Below are positions 1 through 5,826 of a DNA stretch of 8,243 nt, piece after piece; position 1 is the stretch's first letter, and the number at the start of each line of letters is the position of its first letter. A model generated the notes under the pieces. It saw only the letters and a program-made list of their open reading frames with translations, did not search any database and was not told where the DNA came from. This DNA comes from Chloroflexota bacterium (GTDB lineage: Bacteria > Chloroflexota > Limnocylindria > Limnocylindrales > CSP1-4): positions 1-8,243 of the forward strand of contig JACDBP010000182.1 of assembly GCA_013694835.1 (NCBI GenBank), in the 5' to 3' direction. The translations under genes and the position numbers were made by a program.

Positions 1-60
1 GTCCTGGTGGTCCGCCGGCCATCGGTCGGCGTGGAGTCCACCGCGATCGCGGACGAGTAG
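1..60 (+). CDS. C-terminal fragment of an unidentified protein (partial)
   Basis: Reading from base 1 gives 19 codons (VLVVRRPSVGVESTAIADE) ending in TAG at 58-60. Eighteen of the 19 third positions are G or C, while second positions are AT-rich, which is the codon-position pattern of the real genes in this window, so I believe this is the tail of a plus-strand gene starting left of the window. The fragment is too short to assign a family. It would be convergent with the prenyl synthase gene, whose stop lies 45 nt away. The gap holds only a weak 5-bp stem with a 4-nt loop (76-89), not a convincing terminator. Confidence 0.45.
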   Translation, partial: VLVVRRPSVGVESTAIADE

Positions 61-104
61 CCAGTCGGTCGACCCTCGGCGAGTGCCGATCGTCCCCGCT
101 GGGA

Positions 105-1127
105 TCAGGCGCTGATGGCCGAGACGATGATCTCCCGCAGGCGCTCGGCGGCGCGACCGTCCATCACCCCGGCGCGCTCGAGCTCGGTGATCGCCTGGTC
201 CCGGTAGCGTTGGGCCTCGGCGCGCGTGTAGTCGCTCGCGCCGGTCCGCTCCAGGATGGCGCGCGCGCTCTCGATCTCGTCGAATGTGATCGTGCGACCG
301 CGGATGATGGTGGCGAGTCGGACGCGATCCTCTGGGCCGGCGTGTTCGAGGGCATAGAGAACGGGCAGCGTCTTCTTGTGCTTCGCCAGGTCCGACGGCT
401 CTTTGCCGGTCGACTGCTCCTCACCCCAGATGCCCAACAGGTCGTCGTTCAGCTGGAAGGCGATACCGAGCGCCCAGCCGAAGCGGTGGTAGGCGTCGAT
501 GACGTGCTCGTCGTCGGTGGCAAGCATCGCGCCGGACTTGATCGAGGCCGCGATGAGGGCCGCCGTCTTGCGCCCGATCATGTCGAAGTACAGCTCCACG
601 GAGATCGGTTCGTCGCCGTGCTCGGAGGTCCAGATGTCCAGGAACTGGCCCTCACACAGCGCCAGGCAGGTCTCGTCGTAGAGGCGCGTCAGCGCGAGCA
701 CCTTCGCGTCCGGGAAGCCAAGGTCGGTCAGACGGTGGAGCGCCATCCTGGACAGCACGAACAGCGTGTCGCCGGTGTTGATCGCCTGGGGCACGCCGAC
801 AACGGTCCACAGCGCGGCGCGGTGACGGCGTTCGACGTCCGCGTCCTCGATGTCATCGTGGACCAGGCTGAAGTTGTGGCCGAGCTCCACCGCGGCAGCA
901 CCCGGCAACGCCTTGCGGTGGTCGCCGGCGATCGATTCGTACGCCAGCAGGCCGAGCAGGGGGCGGAGGCGCTTGCCACGCGCCGGGGCGCTGGGGTCGA
1001 GCCCGAGGTGGTAGCGGACCATGTCGTACAGCGCCGCCGTGCGCTGGTCCTCGGCATGCTCGATCACACGGAGGATCTCCGCCTCCGTGTCGGCGATGAG
1101 CTCATCCAGCGACAGGTGGGTCAACAC
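105..1127 (-). CDS. trans-polyprenyl diphosphate synthase (probable geranylgeranyl diphosphate synthase)
   Basis: A 340-residue all-helical isoprenyl diphosphate synthase, the usual family length. It condenses isopentenyl diphosphate with an allylic diphosphate in the cytoplasm to supply precursors for quinones, carotenoids or other isoprenoids. Visible motifs: GKRLRP (51-56) for IPP binding, first Asp-rich motif DDIED (91-95) followed by the Arg pair RR (100-101), GRKTAAL (185-191), FQLNDDLLG (224-232) as second Asp-rich motif, and KKTLPVLYAL (251-260). The last Asp of the second motif is Gly232, a variant typical of this subgroup. Phe86, five residues before the first motif, is the position that limits product to C20 in archaeal GGPP synthases, so a GGPP product is inferred. 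Start: GTG at 1127, because a TATCCT hexamer ends 6 nt upstream, suggesting leaderless initiation; ATG at 1172 would add 15 residues and overlap this promoter. The frame stays open to 1616 but that part is antisense to recO. Divergent from recO. Confidence 0.92.
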   Translation of the reverse strand: MLTHLSLDELIADTEAEILRVIEHAEDQRTAALYDMVRYHLGLDPSAPARGKRLRPLLGLLAYESIAGDHRKALPGAAAVELGHNFSLVHDDIEDADVERRHRAALWTVVGVPQAINTGDTLFVLSRMALHRLTDLGFPDAKVLALTRLYDETCLALCEGQFLDIWTSEHGDEPISVELYFDMIGRKTAALIAASIKSGAMLATDDEHVIDAYHRFGWALGIAFQLNDDLLGIWGEEQSTGKEPSDLAKHKKTLPVLYALEHAGPEDRVRLATIIRGRTITFDEIESARAILERTGASDYTRAEAQRYRDQAITELERAGVMDGRAAERLREIIVSAISA

Positions 1128-1133
1128 GGAAAC

Positions 1134-1139
1134 AGGATA
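1134..1139 (-). promoter_or_regulatory. Putative -10 element, leaderless promoter of the prenyl synthase gene
   Basis: On the minus strand TATCCT (5 of 6 matches to TATAAT) is followed by 6 nt and then the GTG start codon, so transcription would begin at or near the start codon. No good -35 hexamer is visible 16-18 nt upstream and there is no Shine-Dalgarno sequence. The same geometry occurs before recO and the S9 peptidase gene. Confidence 0.45.
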
Positions 1140-1203
1140 CAAGATGTGAGCACGTTTGGCGGGCCAGCTCATGCCGAGCGGCGAGGGCGGGTCCGGGGCA
1201 TGA

Positions 1204-1238
1204 AGCGCCGGCACGGGGGACGCGACCGTACCGGCGCT
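1204..1238. repeat. 13-bp imperfect inverted repeat in divergent intergenic region
   Basis: Left arm AGCGCCGGCACGG (1204-1216) and right arm CCGTACCGGCGCT (1226-1238) pair at 12 of 13 positions, the mismatch being C1212 against A1230, with a 9-nt loop. It sits between the divergent prenyl synthase and recO promoters (intergenic span 1128-1323), about 65 bp upstream of the prenyl synthase -10 and 73 bp upstream of the recO -10. It could be an operator for a dimeric regulator or, less likely, a transcription barrier; no clear T-tract follows on either strand. I see nothing else in this 196-bp intergenic region apart from the two -10 elements. Confidence 0.5.
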
Positions 1239-1310
1239 CCATCCTCTATTCGCCGCCGCTCGCCGCACGGATGAGCCCTCGATGCGAGGCGGTCCATGGC
1301 CCGCGACGAG

Positions 1311-1316
1311 TACGCT
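1311..1316 (+). promoter_or_regulatory. Putative -10 element, leaderless promoter of recO
   Basis: TACGCT (matches the TAnnnT core) is followed by 7 nt and the GTG start at 1324. The -35 region (about 1288-1293, GGCGGT) has no consensus. There is no Shine-Dalgarno sequence before the GTG. The spacing would place the transcript's 5' end at the start codon. Confidence 0.42.
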
Positions 1317-1323
1317 GGTCAAC

Positions 1324-2097
1324 GTGCCCACCCCTCGTATGTACCGGACCCAGGCGATCGTGCTCAGTCGCTTCGAGCTGGGTGAGGCCGATCGTGTGCT
1401 GACGCTCCTCACGCCACAGGACGGCAAGATCAAGGTCATCGCGAAAGGCGTCCGCAAGCCCACGAGTCGGATCGGCGGCTCGGTCGAGCCCTTCGCCGAG
1501 CTCCAGCTGCAGCTGGTTCGCGGCCGGACGTTCGATGTCATCACGCAGGCCACCGTCTCCCAGGCGTGGCTCAACCTGCGCGACCGGCTGGAATCCGCCG
1601 CGACCGCGTGGTACATCGGCGAGCTGGCCGAGCGCGCCGTGGAGGAGCGTGCCGGTGCGTATCCCGTCTATGCCCTGCTGAAGCGCGCGTACCAGTTGCT
1701 GGACGACGGGATGGCACCGTCGCGCCTTGCCCGCTGGTTCGAGTTCGGCCTGGCCGATGCGCTGGGGATGCGCCCGGAGGTCGACCGGTGCGTGGAATGT
1801 GATCGGGTCCTGGAGCTCGACGACGACTTCCGATGGGTGCCGGCGCTCGGCGGGGTGCTGTGCCCGCGCCACCCAGGGCCGCCGGCGGAGCAGACCCGCC
1901 TCTCCCTCGGCGCCCTGAAGCTGCTCAAGGCCTACCGACGCCTGGACATCGAGGCGATCGCCGCGCTGCGCGTGGCACCGGAGATCGAGCTGGAGACGGA
2001 GGGCGCACTGCGCCGGTTCGTGCGGCACATGCTGGAACGCGACGCCCGGTCCCTTGCCTTCCTGGACGAGGTGCGCGCCGCGCCATGGTCAAGCTGA
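1324..2097 (+). CDS. recO: DNA repair protein RecO
   Basis: A 257-residue RecO, the normal length. RecO anneals single strands and, with RecR, loads RecA onto SSB-coated DNA in the RecF pathway. The N-terminal OB-fold domain shows the family signature MYRTQAIVLSRFELGEADRV (6-25), then a block with GKIKVIAKGVRKPTS (34-48). A central helical domain follows, containing RWFEFGLADALGMRPEVDRC (137-156). The zinc-site region has Cys156-x-x-Cys159 and Cys180-x-x-His183, so one usual Cys is His. A helical C-terminus ends in RFVRHMLERDARSLAFL (231-247). Start: GTG 1324, preceded by a -10-like TACGCT at leaderless spacing; ATG 1339 (residue 6) is the alternative and would still retain the whole OB fold. 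It is the first gene of an overlapping cluster: the next gene starts 13 nt before its stop. Confidence 0.93.
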   Translation: MPTPRMYRTQAIVLSRFELGEADRVLTLLTPQDGKIKVIAKGVRKPTSRIGGSVEPFAELQLQLVRGRTFDVITQATVSQAWLNLRDRLESAATAWYIGELAERAVEERAGAYPVYALLKRAYQLLDDGMAPSRLARWFEFGLADALGMRPEVDRCVECDRVLELDDDFRWVPALGGVLCPRHPGPPAEQTRLSLGALKLLKAYRRLDIEAIAALRVAPEIELETEGALRRFVRHMLERDARSLAFLDEVRAAPWSS

Positions 2098-2756
2098 ACA
2101 GGGTCGACCTCGACGGCATCGAGTTCCTGGTGCCCGGCCCCGTCGATCCAGCGTTTCCGCCCGGCTTCTTCGACCGGGTGGACCCGACGCCGGACACGCG
2201 CTTCTACGACGCGCCACGGCTCGTGACGCACATCGACCGAGCAGCCATCGATGCGGTGGGCGAGCTGTACGAGGAGCTCGGCCTCCGGGGCGAGGTGCTG
2301 GACCTGATGTCCTCGTGGATCTCCCATTTCCGCAGGACGCCCGCCCGGCTGACGGTGCTCGGGCTGAACGACGATGAGCTGCGGGCGAACCGCCAGGCCG
2401 GGAGGGTCGTGGTGCGCGACCTCAACATCGATCCGACGCTGCCCTTCGCCGACGCCTCGTTCGATGACGTCGTTTGCTGCGTCTCGATCGACTACCTGGT
2501 CCGGCCGCTGGACGTCTTCCGGGAGGTCGCGCGGGTGTTGCGGATCGGCGGTCGATTCGTCGTCACCTTCTCCGACCGGTGCTTCCCCACGAAGGCCATC
2601 CGCGGCTGGCTGGAGACCGACGATGGGGGCCACGTCGAGATCGTTCGGCGCTATTTCGAGCTTGCGGGTGGCTTCGGGCCGGCCACCTCGAAGCTTCGGT
2701 CGGACCCCGCGGACGGAGCCGACCCGCTGTACGGTGTGTGGGCATCGAGGAGATGA
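2085..2756 (+). CDS. Class I methyltransferase-fold protein with non-canonical motif I
   Basis: A 223-residue protein with the Rossmann-like architecture of class I SAM-dependent methyltransferases (Methyltransf_11-like): strand 1 EVLDLMSSWISHF (70-82), strand 2 TVLGLNDDEL (90-99), VVVRDLNIDPTLPFADASFD (108-127), strand 4 DDVVCCVSIDYLVRPLDVFREVARVLRIGG (127-156) and strand 5 RFVVTFSDRCFPTKA (157-171). The usual glycine-rich D-x-G-x-G loop is replaced by LDLMSSW, which I recall as conserved in a widespread group of uncharacterised homologues. The substrate is unknown and methyl transfer is not shown. About 65 residues precede the fold. Start: ATG 2085 overlaps the end of recO by 13 nt, so translation is probably coupled; a weak GAGG lies 13 nt upstream. 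The stop TGA overlaps the next ATG (ATGA). Confidence 0.8.
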   Translation: MVKLNRVDLDGIEFLVPGPVDPAFPPGFFDRVDPTPDTRFYDAPRLVTHIDRAAIDAVGELYEELGLRGEVLDLMSSWISHFRRTPARLTVLGLNDDELRANRQAGRVVVRDLNIDPTLPFADASFDDVVCCVSIDYLVRPLDVFREVARVLRIGGRFVVTFSDRCFPTKAIRGWLETDDGGHVEIVRRYFELAGGFGPATSKLRSDPADGADPLYGVWASRR

Positions 2757-3262
2757 GCTTCGATGACCTCGGACGCCCCTCAGCGTGGACGTCCGCGGCC
2801 ATCTACACCGGCATCGGCACGATCGGTCCCGCGGCTGTCCTGTTTCGGCTCGGCGCGGCGCCGACGACGATCGCGATCGCGACCGCGTTCCTGGCGACCG
2901 CCCAGTTCTTGAGGATGCGATCCCTGCTCTCAGGCTGGATCCAGTACCGCCGGGCGGGGCTCATGCTGGCGAGCCAGTGGATCGTCGGCGCCATCGGCGG
3001 AGGCGCCCTGACGGTCGCCGGCAACGTCAGGGCCGATCAGTCGGCTTGGGTCGCGCTTGCTGCTCTGGTGTTCGTGGTCGGCCTGGTCGGGCTGGCACGC
3101 CCGCTCCTGGACGTGCCCGAGCCTCGACTCGCGGTGGTCGCGCTGGCCATCGAGATCGCGCTCGCCATCGGCCTGGTCTGGTTGTCGGAGCGCGTGCTGT
3201 GGCGCTCGCGCAGGCCTGACTCATCGCGTCGGGCGGTGATGCCACGCGTGCCCGGCACGTGA
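2753..3262 (+). CDS. Small multi-pass membrane protein of unknown function
   Basis: I do not recognise this 169-residue protein. It has four or five hydrophobic segments: about 14-33, 36-53, 69-90, 97-116 and 124-146. Basic residues at 54-67 (RMRSLLSGWIQYRR) and a basic tail 147-169 (WRSRRPDSSRR...) suggest cytoplasmic loops. There is no signal peptide cleavage site, no charged catalytic motif and no obvious transporter signature. Start: ATG 2753, which overlaps the methyltransferase stop as ATGA. GAGG at 2747-2750 is too close to be a good ribosome site, so reinitiation after the upstream gene is likely; GTG 2738 in the same frame is the alternative. The overlap with the methyltransferase gene argues for co-expression and perhaps a shared process, but nothing in the sequence names it. 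Confidence 0.75.
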   Translation: MSFDDLGRPSAWTSAAIYTGIGTIGPAAVLFRLGAAPTTIAIATAFLATAQFLRMRSLLSGWIQYRRAGLMLASQWIVGAIGGGALTVAGNVRADQSAWVALAALVFVVGLVGLARPLLDVPEPRLAVVALAIEIALAIGLVWLSERVLWRSRRPDSSRRAVMPRVPGT

Positions 3263-3366
3263 CGGCCACGCCAGGGCGACGGCCGACACCTGCCACGAAG
3301 CACGAACCGAGTGTGCGACCATGCGTTTCCGCGACCGGCCATGCCACCGCCCGGCGCGACCGCATC

Positions 3367-3372
3367 GGAGAG
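3367..3372 (+). promoter_or_regulatory. Ribosome binding site deciding the glyS start
   Basis: GGAGAG lies 9 nt before GTG 3382. It supports this start over the longer open frame reaching back to about 3259 and over GTG 3469, which has no comparable site at suitable distance. The 119-nt gap 3263-3381 shows no T-box leader, no clear promoter and no strong hairpin. Confidence 0.45.
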
Positions 3373-3381
3373 CATCCCACC

Positions 3382-4836
3382 GTGACCGACATCCTCGAGC
3401 AGCGTCAGGCTGCGTCCACGTCCGCCCCGCCCGCCACCGACCAGCCAGCCGAGGATCCAGGCCCCGCCGTGCAGAACCTGGAGACCATCGTCTCGCTTTC
3501 CAAGCGCCGCGGCTTCATCTTCCCGTCGAGCGAGATCTACGGCGGCATCAACGCCGTATGGGACTACGGACCGCTCGGTGTCGAGCTCAAGAACAACGTG
3601 AAGCGGGCCTGGTGGCGGGCGATGGTCCAGGAGCGCGACGACATCGTGGGACTGGACGCGGGCATCCTGATGGCTCCCCAGGTCTGGGTCACCTCGGGCC
3701 ACGTGGCCGAGTTCAGCGACCCGATGGTCGAGTGCACCATCGATCACAAGCGCTTCCGCGTCGACGAGTTGCCGGGCGCCGAGGACCTCGGGCCGAAGGA
3801 ACTGCTGGACCCGGGCATCGTCGACCGCCTCGGCCTCAAGTGCCCCATCGATGGTGGCCCGCTCACGCCACCGCGACAGTTCAACCTGATGCTGAAGACG
3901 TACCTGGGACCGGTCGAGGAGGCGGCCGCGGTCGTCTATCTCCGGCCGGAGACGGCCCAGGGCATCTATGTCAACTTCAAGAACGTCCAGTCGACCTCCC
4001 GCAAGAAGCTGCCATTCGGCATCGCCCAGATCGGCAAAGCCTTCCGCAACGAGATCAGCCCGGGCAACTTCGTCTTCCGGATGCGCGAGTTCGAGCAGAT
4101 GGAGATGCAGTACTTCGTGCGGCCCGACGCCGCAGCCCGGATCTTCGACGAGTGGTTGCCGCGCCGGCGGGCGTGGTACGAACGCTACGGCGTGACACCC
4201 TCGCGGTTGCGTTTCCGGGAGCATCGCCCGGATGAGCTAGCCCACTACGCCAAGAAGGCGATCGATGTCGAGTACCGCTTTCCCTTCGGCTGGAAGGAGC
4301 TGGAGGGGATCCACAACCGCGGGGACTTCGACCTGGGCAACCACGCCCGCGCGTCCGGCGAGAACCTGGAGTACTTCGACCCGGCTACGGAGGAGCACTT
4401 CATCCCGTGGATCGTCGAGACCTCGGCCGGTGGCGATCGGGCCCCGTTCACGTTCCTCATCGACGCCTATCGCGAGGAGGAGGTCAAGGGCGAGACGCGC
4501 GTCTCGCTGGCGCTTCACCCCGACCTTGCGCCGTACAAGGTGGCGGTCCTGCCGCTGCTCAAGAAGCGGCCCGAGATCGTCGAGCTCTGCCACCGCATCA
4601 AGGACGACCTGAAGACCGAGATGATGGCCGTCTACGACGACACCGCGTCCATCGGCAAGCTGTACCGGCGGCAGGACGAGATCGGCACGCCGTGGTGCAT
4701 CACTATCGATGTCGACTCGTTGTCCGACCGCGCGGTGACGATCCGCGACCGCGATTCGATGACCCAGGAACGGATTCCCGTCGAGGGGGTCAAGCGGGCG
4801 ATCCTTGACCGATTCGAGGCGGCCCGAGCCCGCTGA
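3382..4836 (+). CDS. glyQS: Glycyl-tRNA synthetase, homodimeric (alpha2) type
   Basis: A 484-residue class II aminoacyl-tRNA synthetase that charges tRNA-Gly with glycine; often named glyS as well. It is the one-subunit type, unrelated in architecture to the alpha/beta enzyme of most bacteria. Motif 1 region: FIFPSSEIYGGINAVWDYGP (45-64) with GVELKNNVKRAWW (66-78). Motif 2: RPETAQGIYVNFKN (188-201) and FRNEISPGNFVFRMREFEQ (221-239). Motif 3 region: ETSAGGDRAPFTFLIDAY (346-363) followed by RVSLALHP (373-380). The C-terminal anticodon-binding domain runs from LAPYKVAVLPL (382-392) to the end, including GKLYRRQDEIGTPWCITID (425-443). Residues 9-30 form an Ala/Pro/Glu-rich, probably disordered N-terminal tail. 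One Cys (155) remains at the site that is CPxCGG-like in many relatives. It probably belongs to the recO-led transcription unit, and its 3' end converges on the reductase gene. Confidence 0.95.
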   Translation: MTDILEQRQAASTSAPPATDQPAEDPGPAVQNLETIVSLSKRRGFIFPSSEIYGGINAVWDYGPLGVELKNNVKRAWWRAMVQERDDIVGLDAGILMAPQVWVTSGHVAEFSDPMVECTIDHKRFRVDELPGAEDLGPKELLDPGIVDRLGLKCPIDGGPLTPPRQFNLMLKTYLGPVEEAAAVVYLRPETAQGIYVNFKNVQSTSRKKLPFGIAQIGKAFRNEISPGNFVFRMREFEQMEMQYFVRPDAAARIFDEWLPRRRAWYERYGVTPSRLRFREHRPDELAHYAKKAIDVEYRFPFGWKELEGIHNRGDFDLGNHARASGENLEYFDPATEEHFIPWIVETSAGGDRAPFTFLIDAYREEEVKGETRVSLALHPDLAPYKVAVLPLLKKRPEIVELCHRIKDDLKTEMMAVYDDTASIGKLYRRQDEIGTPWCITIDVDSLSDRAVTIRDRDSMTQERIPVEGVKRAILDRFEAARAR

Positions 4837-4843
4837 TGCCGCT

Positions 4844-4883
4844 GGCGCTGCGCCTCTCCGATACCGGTCTGCGACGCAGCGCC
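4844..4883. terminator. Inverted repeat between convergent genes, possible bidirectional terminator
   Basis: GGCGCTGCG (4844-4852) and CGCAGCGCC (4875-4883) are a perfect 9-bp inverted repeat, extendable by one U-G pair, with a 22-nt loop. It lies in the 72-nt gap between the glyS stop and the reductase stop, where a shared terminator is expected. No T-tract follows on either strand, so it may be a weak or factor-assisted stop. Confidence 0.4.
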
Positions 4884-4908
4884 GCGATCCGCTGAAGGCG
4901 CTCGCCGG

Positions 4909-5721
4909 TCACAGGGCGGCGGTGGTGCCCCGAGGCTCCTTGCCCTTGGGCCAGTAGAGCTCCTTCTTGATCTGCGGCTCGGGAAAGCCGCGTGCCAGGA
5001 GCGTCTGCTCCACCGCCAAGATCATGTCGGGGTTGCCGCAGATGTAAGCGATGGAGTCATCGGTCGTCAGGCCGAGCTCGTCGTAGACGTCGTCGACGAT
5101 CGCTTCGACGCGGCCCGCGCGTCCGGTCCAGCCCGCGTTCTCCGGGGCGTTCGGCCGCGAGACGGTGGCGATGTACACGGTGGGATATTCGCCGGACGCC
5201 TGCCAGCCCTCCAGCAGCTCCCGGTAGCCCAGGTCCGACTCGTAGCTGACGCCGTGCAGCACCACGGTCCTGCGTGGGTCGCCGTCGATGCGGGTCGTCT
5301 GCATCATCGAGACGAACGGCGCGATGCCCGTGCCGGTGCTGATGTAGACGTGCGTCCGATCGTCCTGCGGCTCCAGCACGAACTTTCCCTTGGGTCCCTT
5401 CATGCTCATACCGTGGCCCTCGGGGAGCCGCCAGAGGAGGGGGGTGAACGTGCCCCCGTTGACCAGGCGGACGTAGAACTCGTATCCATCCGCGGTCTCG
5501 CGCGGCGAGCTTGCCACGGAGTACGGGCGTTGGACCAGCTTGCCGTTCGATTCGACGCCGATCGTCAGGTACTGGCCGGGCTCGAAGGCGACCGGCTCGC
5601 CCGTGTAGGCGACCCAGAAGAACGCGAGCGACTCGGTCTGATCGACGCGCCGCGTGAGGACCGCGTTGTAGAACGCCGATTCGGGAGCGATGGGCCGGTC
5701 GTCCACCGCGAGTTCGGTCAT
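4909..5721 (-). CDS. Ferredoxin--NADP+ reductase
   Basis: A 270-residue flavoenzyme of the ferredoxin-NADP+ reductase superfamily (bacterial Fpr-like), which moves electrons between NADP(H) and ferredoxin or flavodoxin in the cytoplasm. The FAD-binding barrel shows FEPGQYLTIGV (46-56), the flavin motif RPYS (65-68) and YEFYVRLVNGGTFTPLL (80-96). The nucleotide-binding half shows STGTGIAPFVSMM (128-140), HGVSYESDLGY (156-166) and CGNPDMI (228-234). An aromatic pair Tyr256-Trp257 sits near the C-terminus, but a 13-residue tail follows, so Trp is not terminal as in E. coli Fpr. No iron-sulfur domain is fused, so a separate carrier is needed; none is encoded in the window. Start: ATG 5721, with AGGGAG 11 nt upstream. 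It lies 105 nt downstream of the peptidase gene on the same strand and has its own candidate promoter. It could alternatively act on another small redox protein. Confidence 0.88.
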   Translation of the reverse strand: MTELAVDDRPIAPESAFYNAVLTRRVDQTESLAFFWVAYTGEPVAFEPGQYLTIGVESNGKLVQRPYSVASSPRETADGYEFYVRLVNGGTFTPLLWRLPEGHGMSMKGPKGKFVLEPQDDRTHVYISTGTGIAPFVSMMQTTRIDGDPRRTVVLHGVSYESDLGYRELLEGWQASGEYPTVYIATVSRPNAPENAGWTGRAGRVEAIVDDVYDELGLTTDDSIAYICGNPDMILAVEQTLLARGFPEPQIKKELYWPKGKEPRGTTAAL

Positions 5722-5732
5722 CGGACGGGCAT

Positions 5733-5738
5733 CTCCCT
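5733..5738 (-). promoter_or_regulatory. Ribosome binding site of the ferredoxin-NADP+ reductase gene
   Basis: On the minus strand AGGGAG precedes ATG 5721 by 11 nt, slightly long but the only purine-rich match. It marks this gene as having a conventional leader, unlike the leaderless-looking genes elsewhere in the window. Confidence 0.4.
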
Positions 5739-5754
5739 GCGGCTATCGAGGCGG

Positions 5755-5760
5755 ATGGTA
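5755..5760 (-). promoter_or_regulatory. Putative -10 element of the ferredoxin-NADP+ reductase gene
   Basis: TACCAT on the minus strand (4 of 6 matches to TATAAT) lies about 33 nt before the ATG, which would leave a leader of roughly 25 nt containing the AGGGAG site. No recognisable -35 is present. The rest of the 105-nt gap between peptidase and reductase genes (5722-5826) shows no clear terminator. Confidence 0.3.
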
Positions 5761-5826
5761 GTCGACGGGCGTCACCGGCCGCGCCGAGCTTCTGTCGTCG
5801 CTTCGGCAGGCGGGGGCGGGGGAGCA

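Noticed and set aside
41..52. 12-bp palindrome CCGCGATCGCGG
   Set aside because: It falls in a probable coding tail and is made of dinucleotides common in this genome; no second copy noticed.
210..1274. Long plus-strand open frame of 354 codons
   Set aside because: It is antisense to the clearly recognisable prenyl synthase; long antisense frames are expected from the GC-rich third positions. The product has no recognisable motif.
1200..1274. Possible 24-codon plus-strand small ORF (MKRRHGGRDRTG...) across the inverted repeat
   Set aside because: No ribosome site, weak third-position GC bias and overlap with the inverted repeat; more likely control-region sequence.
1503..1516. 14-bp palindrome CCAGCTGCAGCTGG
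   Set aside because: It lies within recO and is explained by Leu-Gln-Leu-Gln-Leu codons; no matching site in the intergenic regions.
1173..1616. Extension of the prenyl synthase reading frame far upstream of GTG 1127
   Set aside because: It runs antisense through recO and the divergent promoter region and has no prenyl synthase similarity; the family length fits the shorter start.
3263..3381. T-box or other riboswitch upstream of glyS
   Set aside because: The 119-nt gap is too short for a usual T-box and lacks the conserved T-box sequence and a terminator hairpin.
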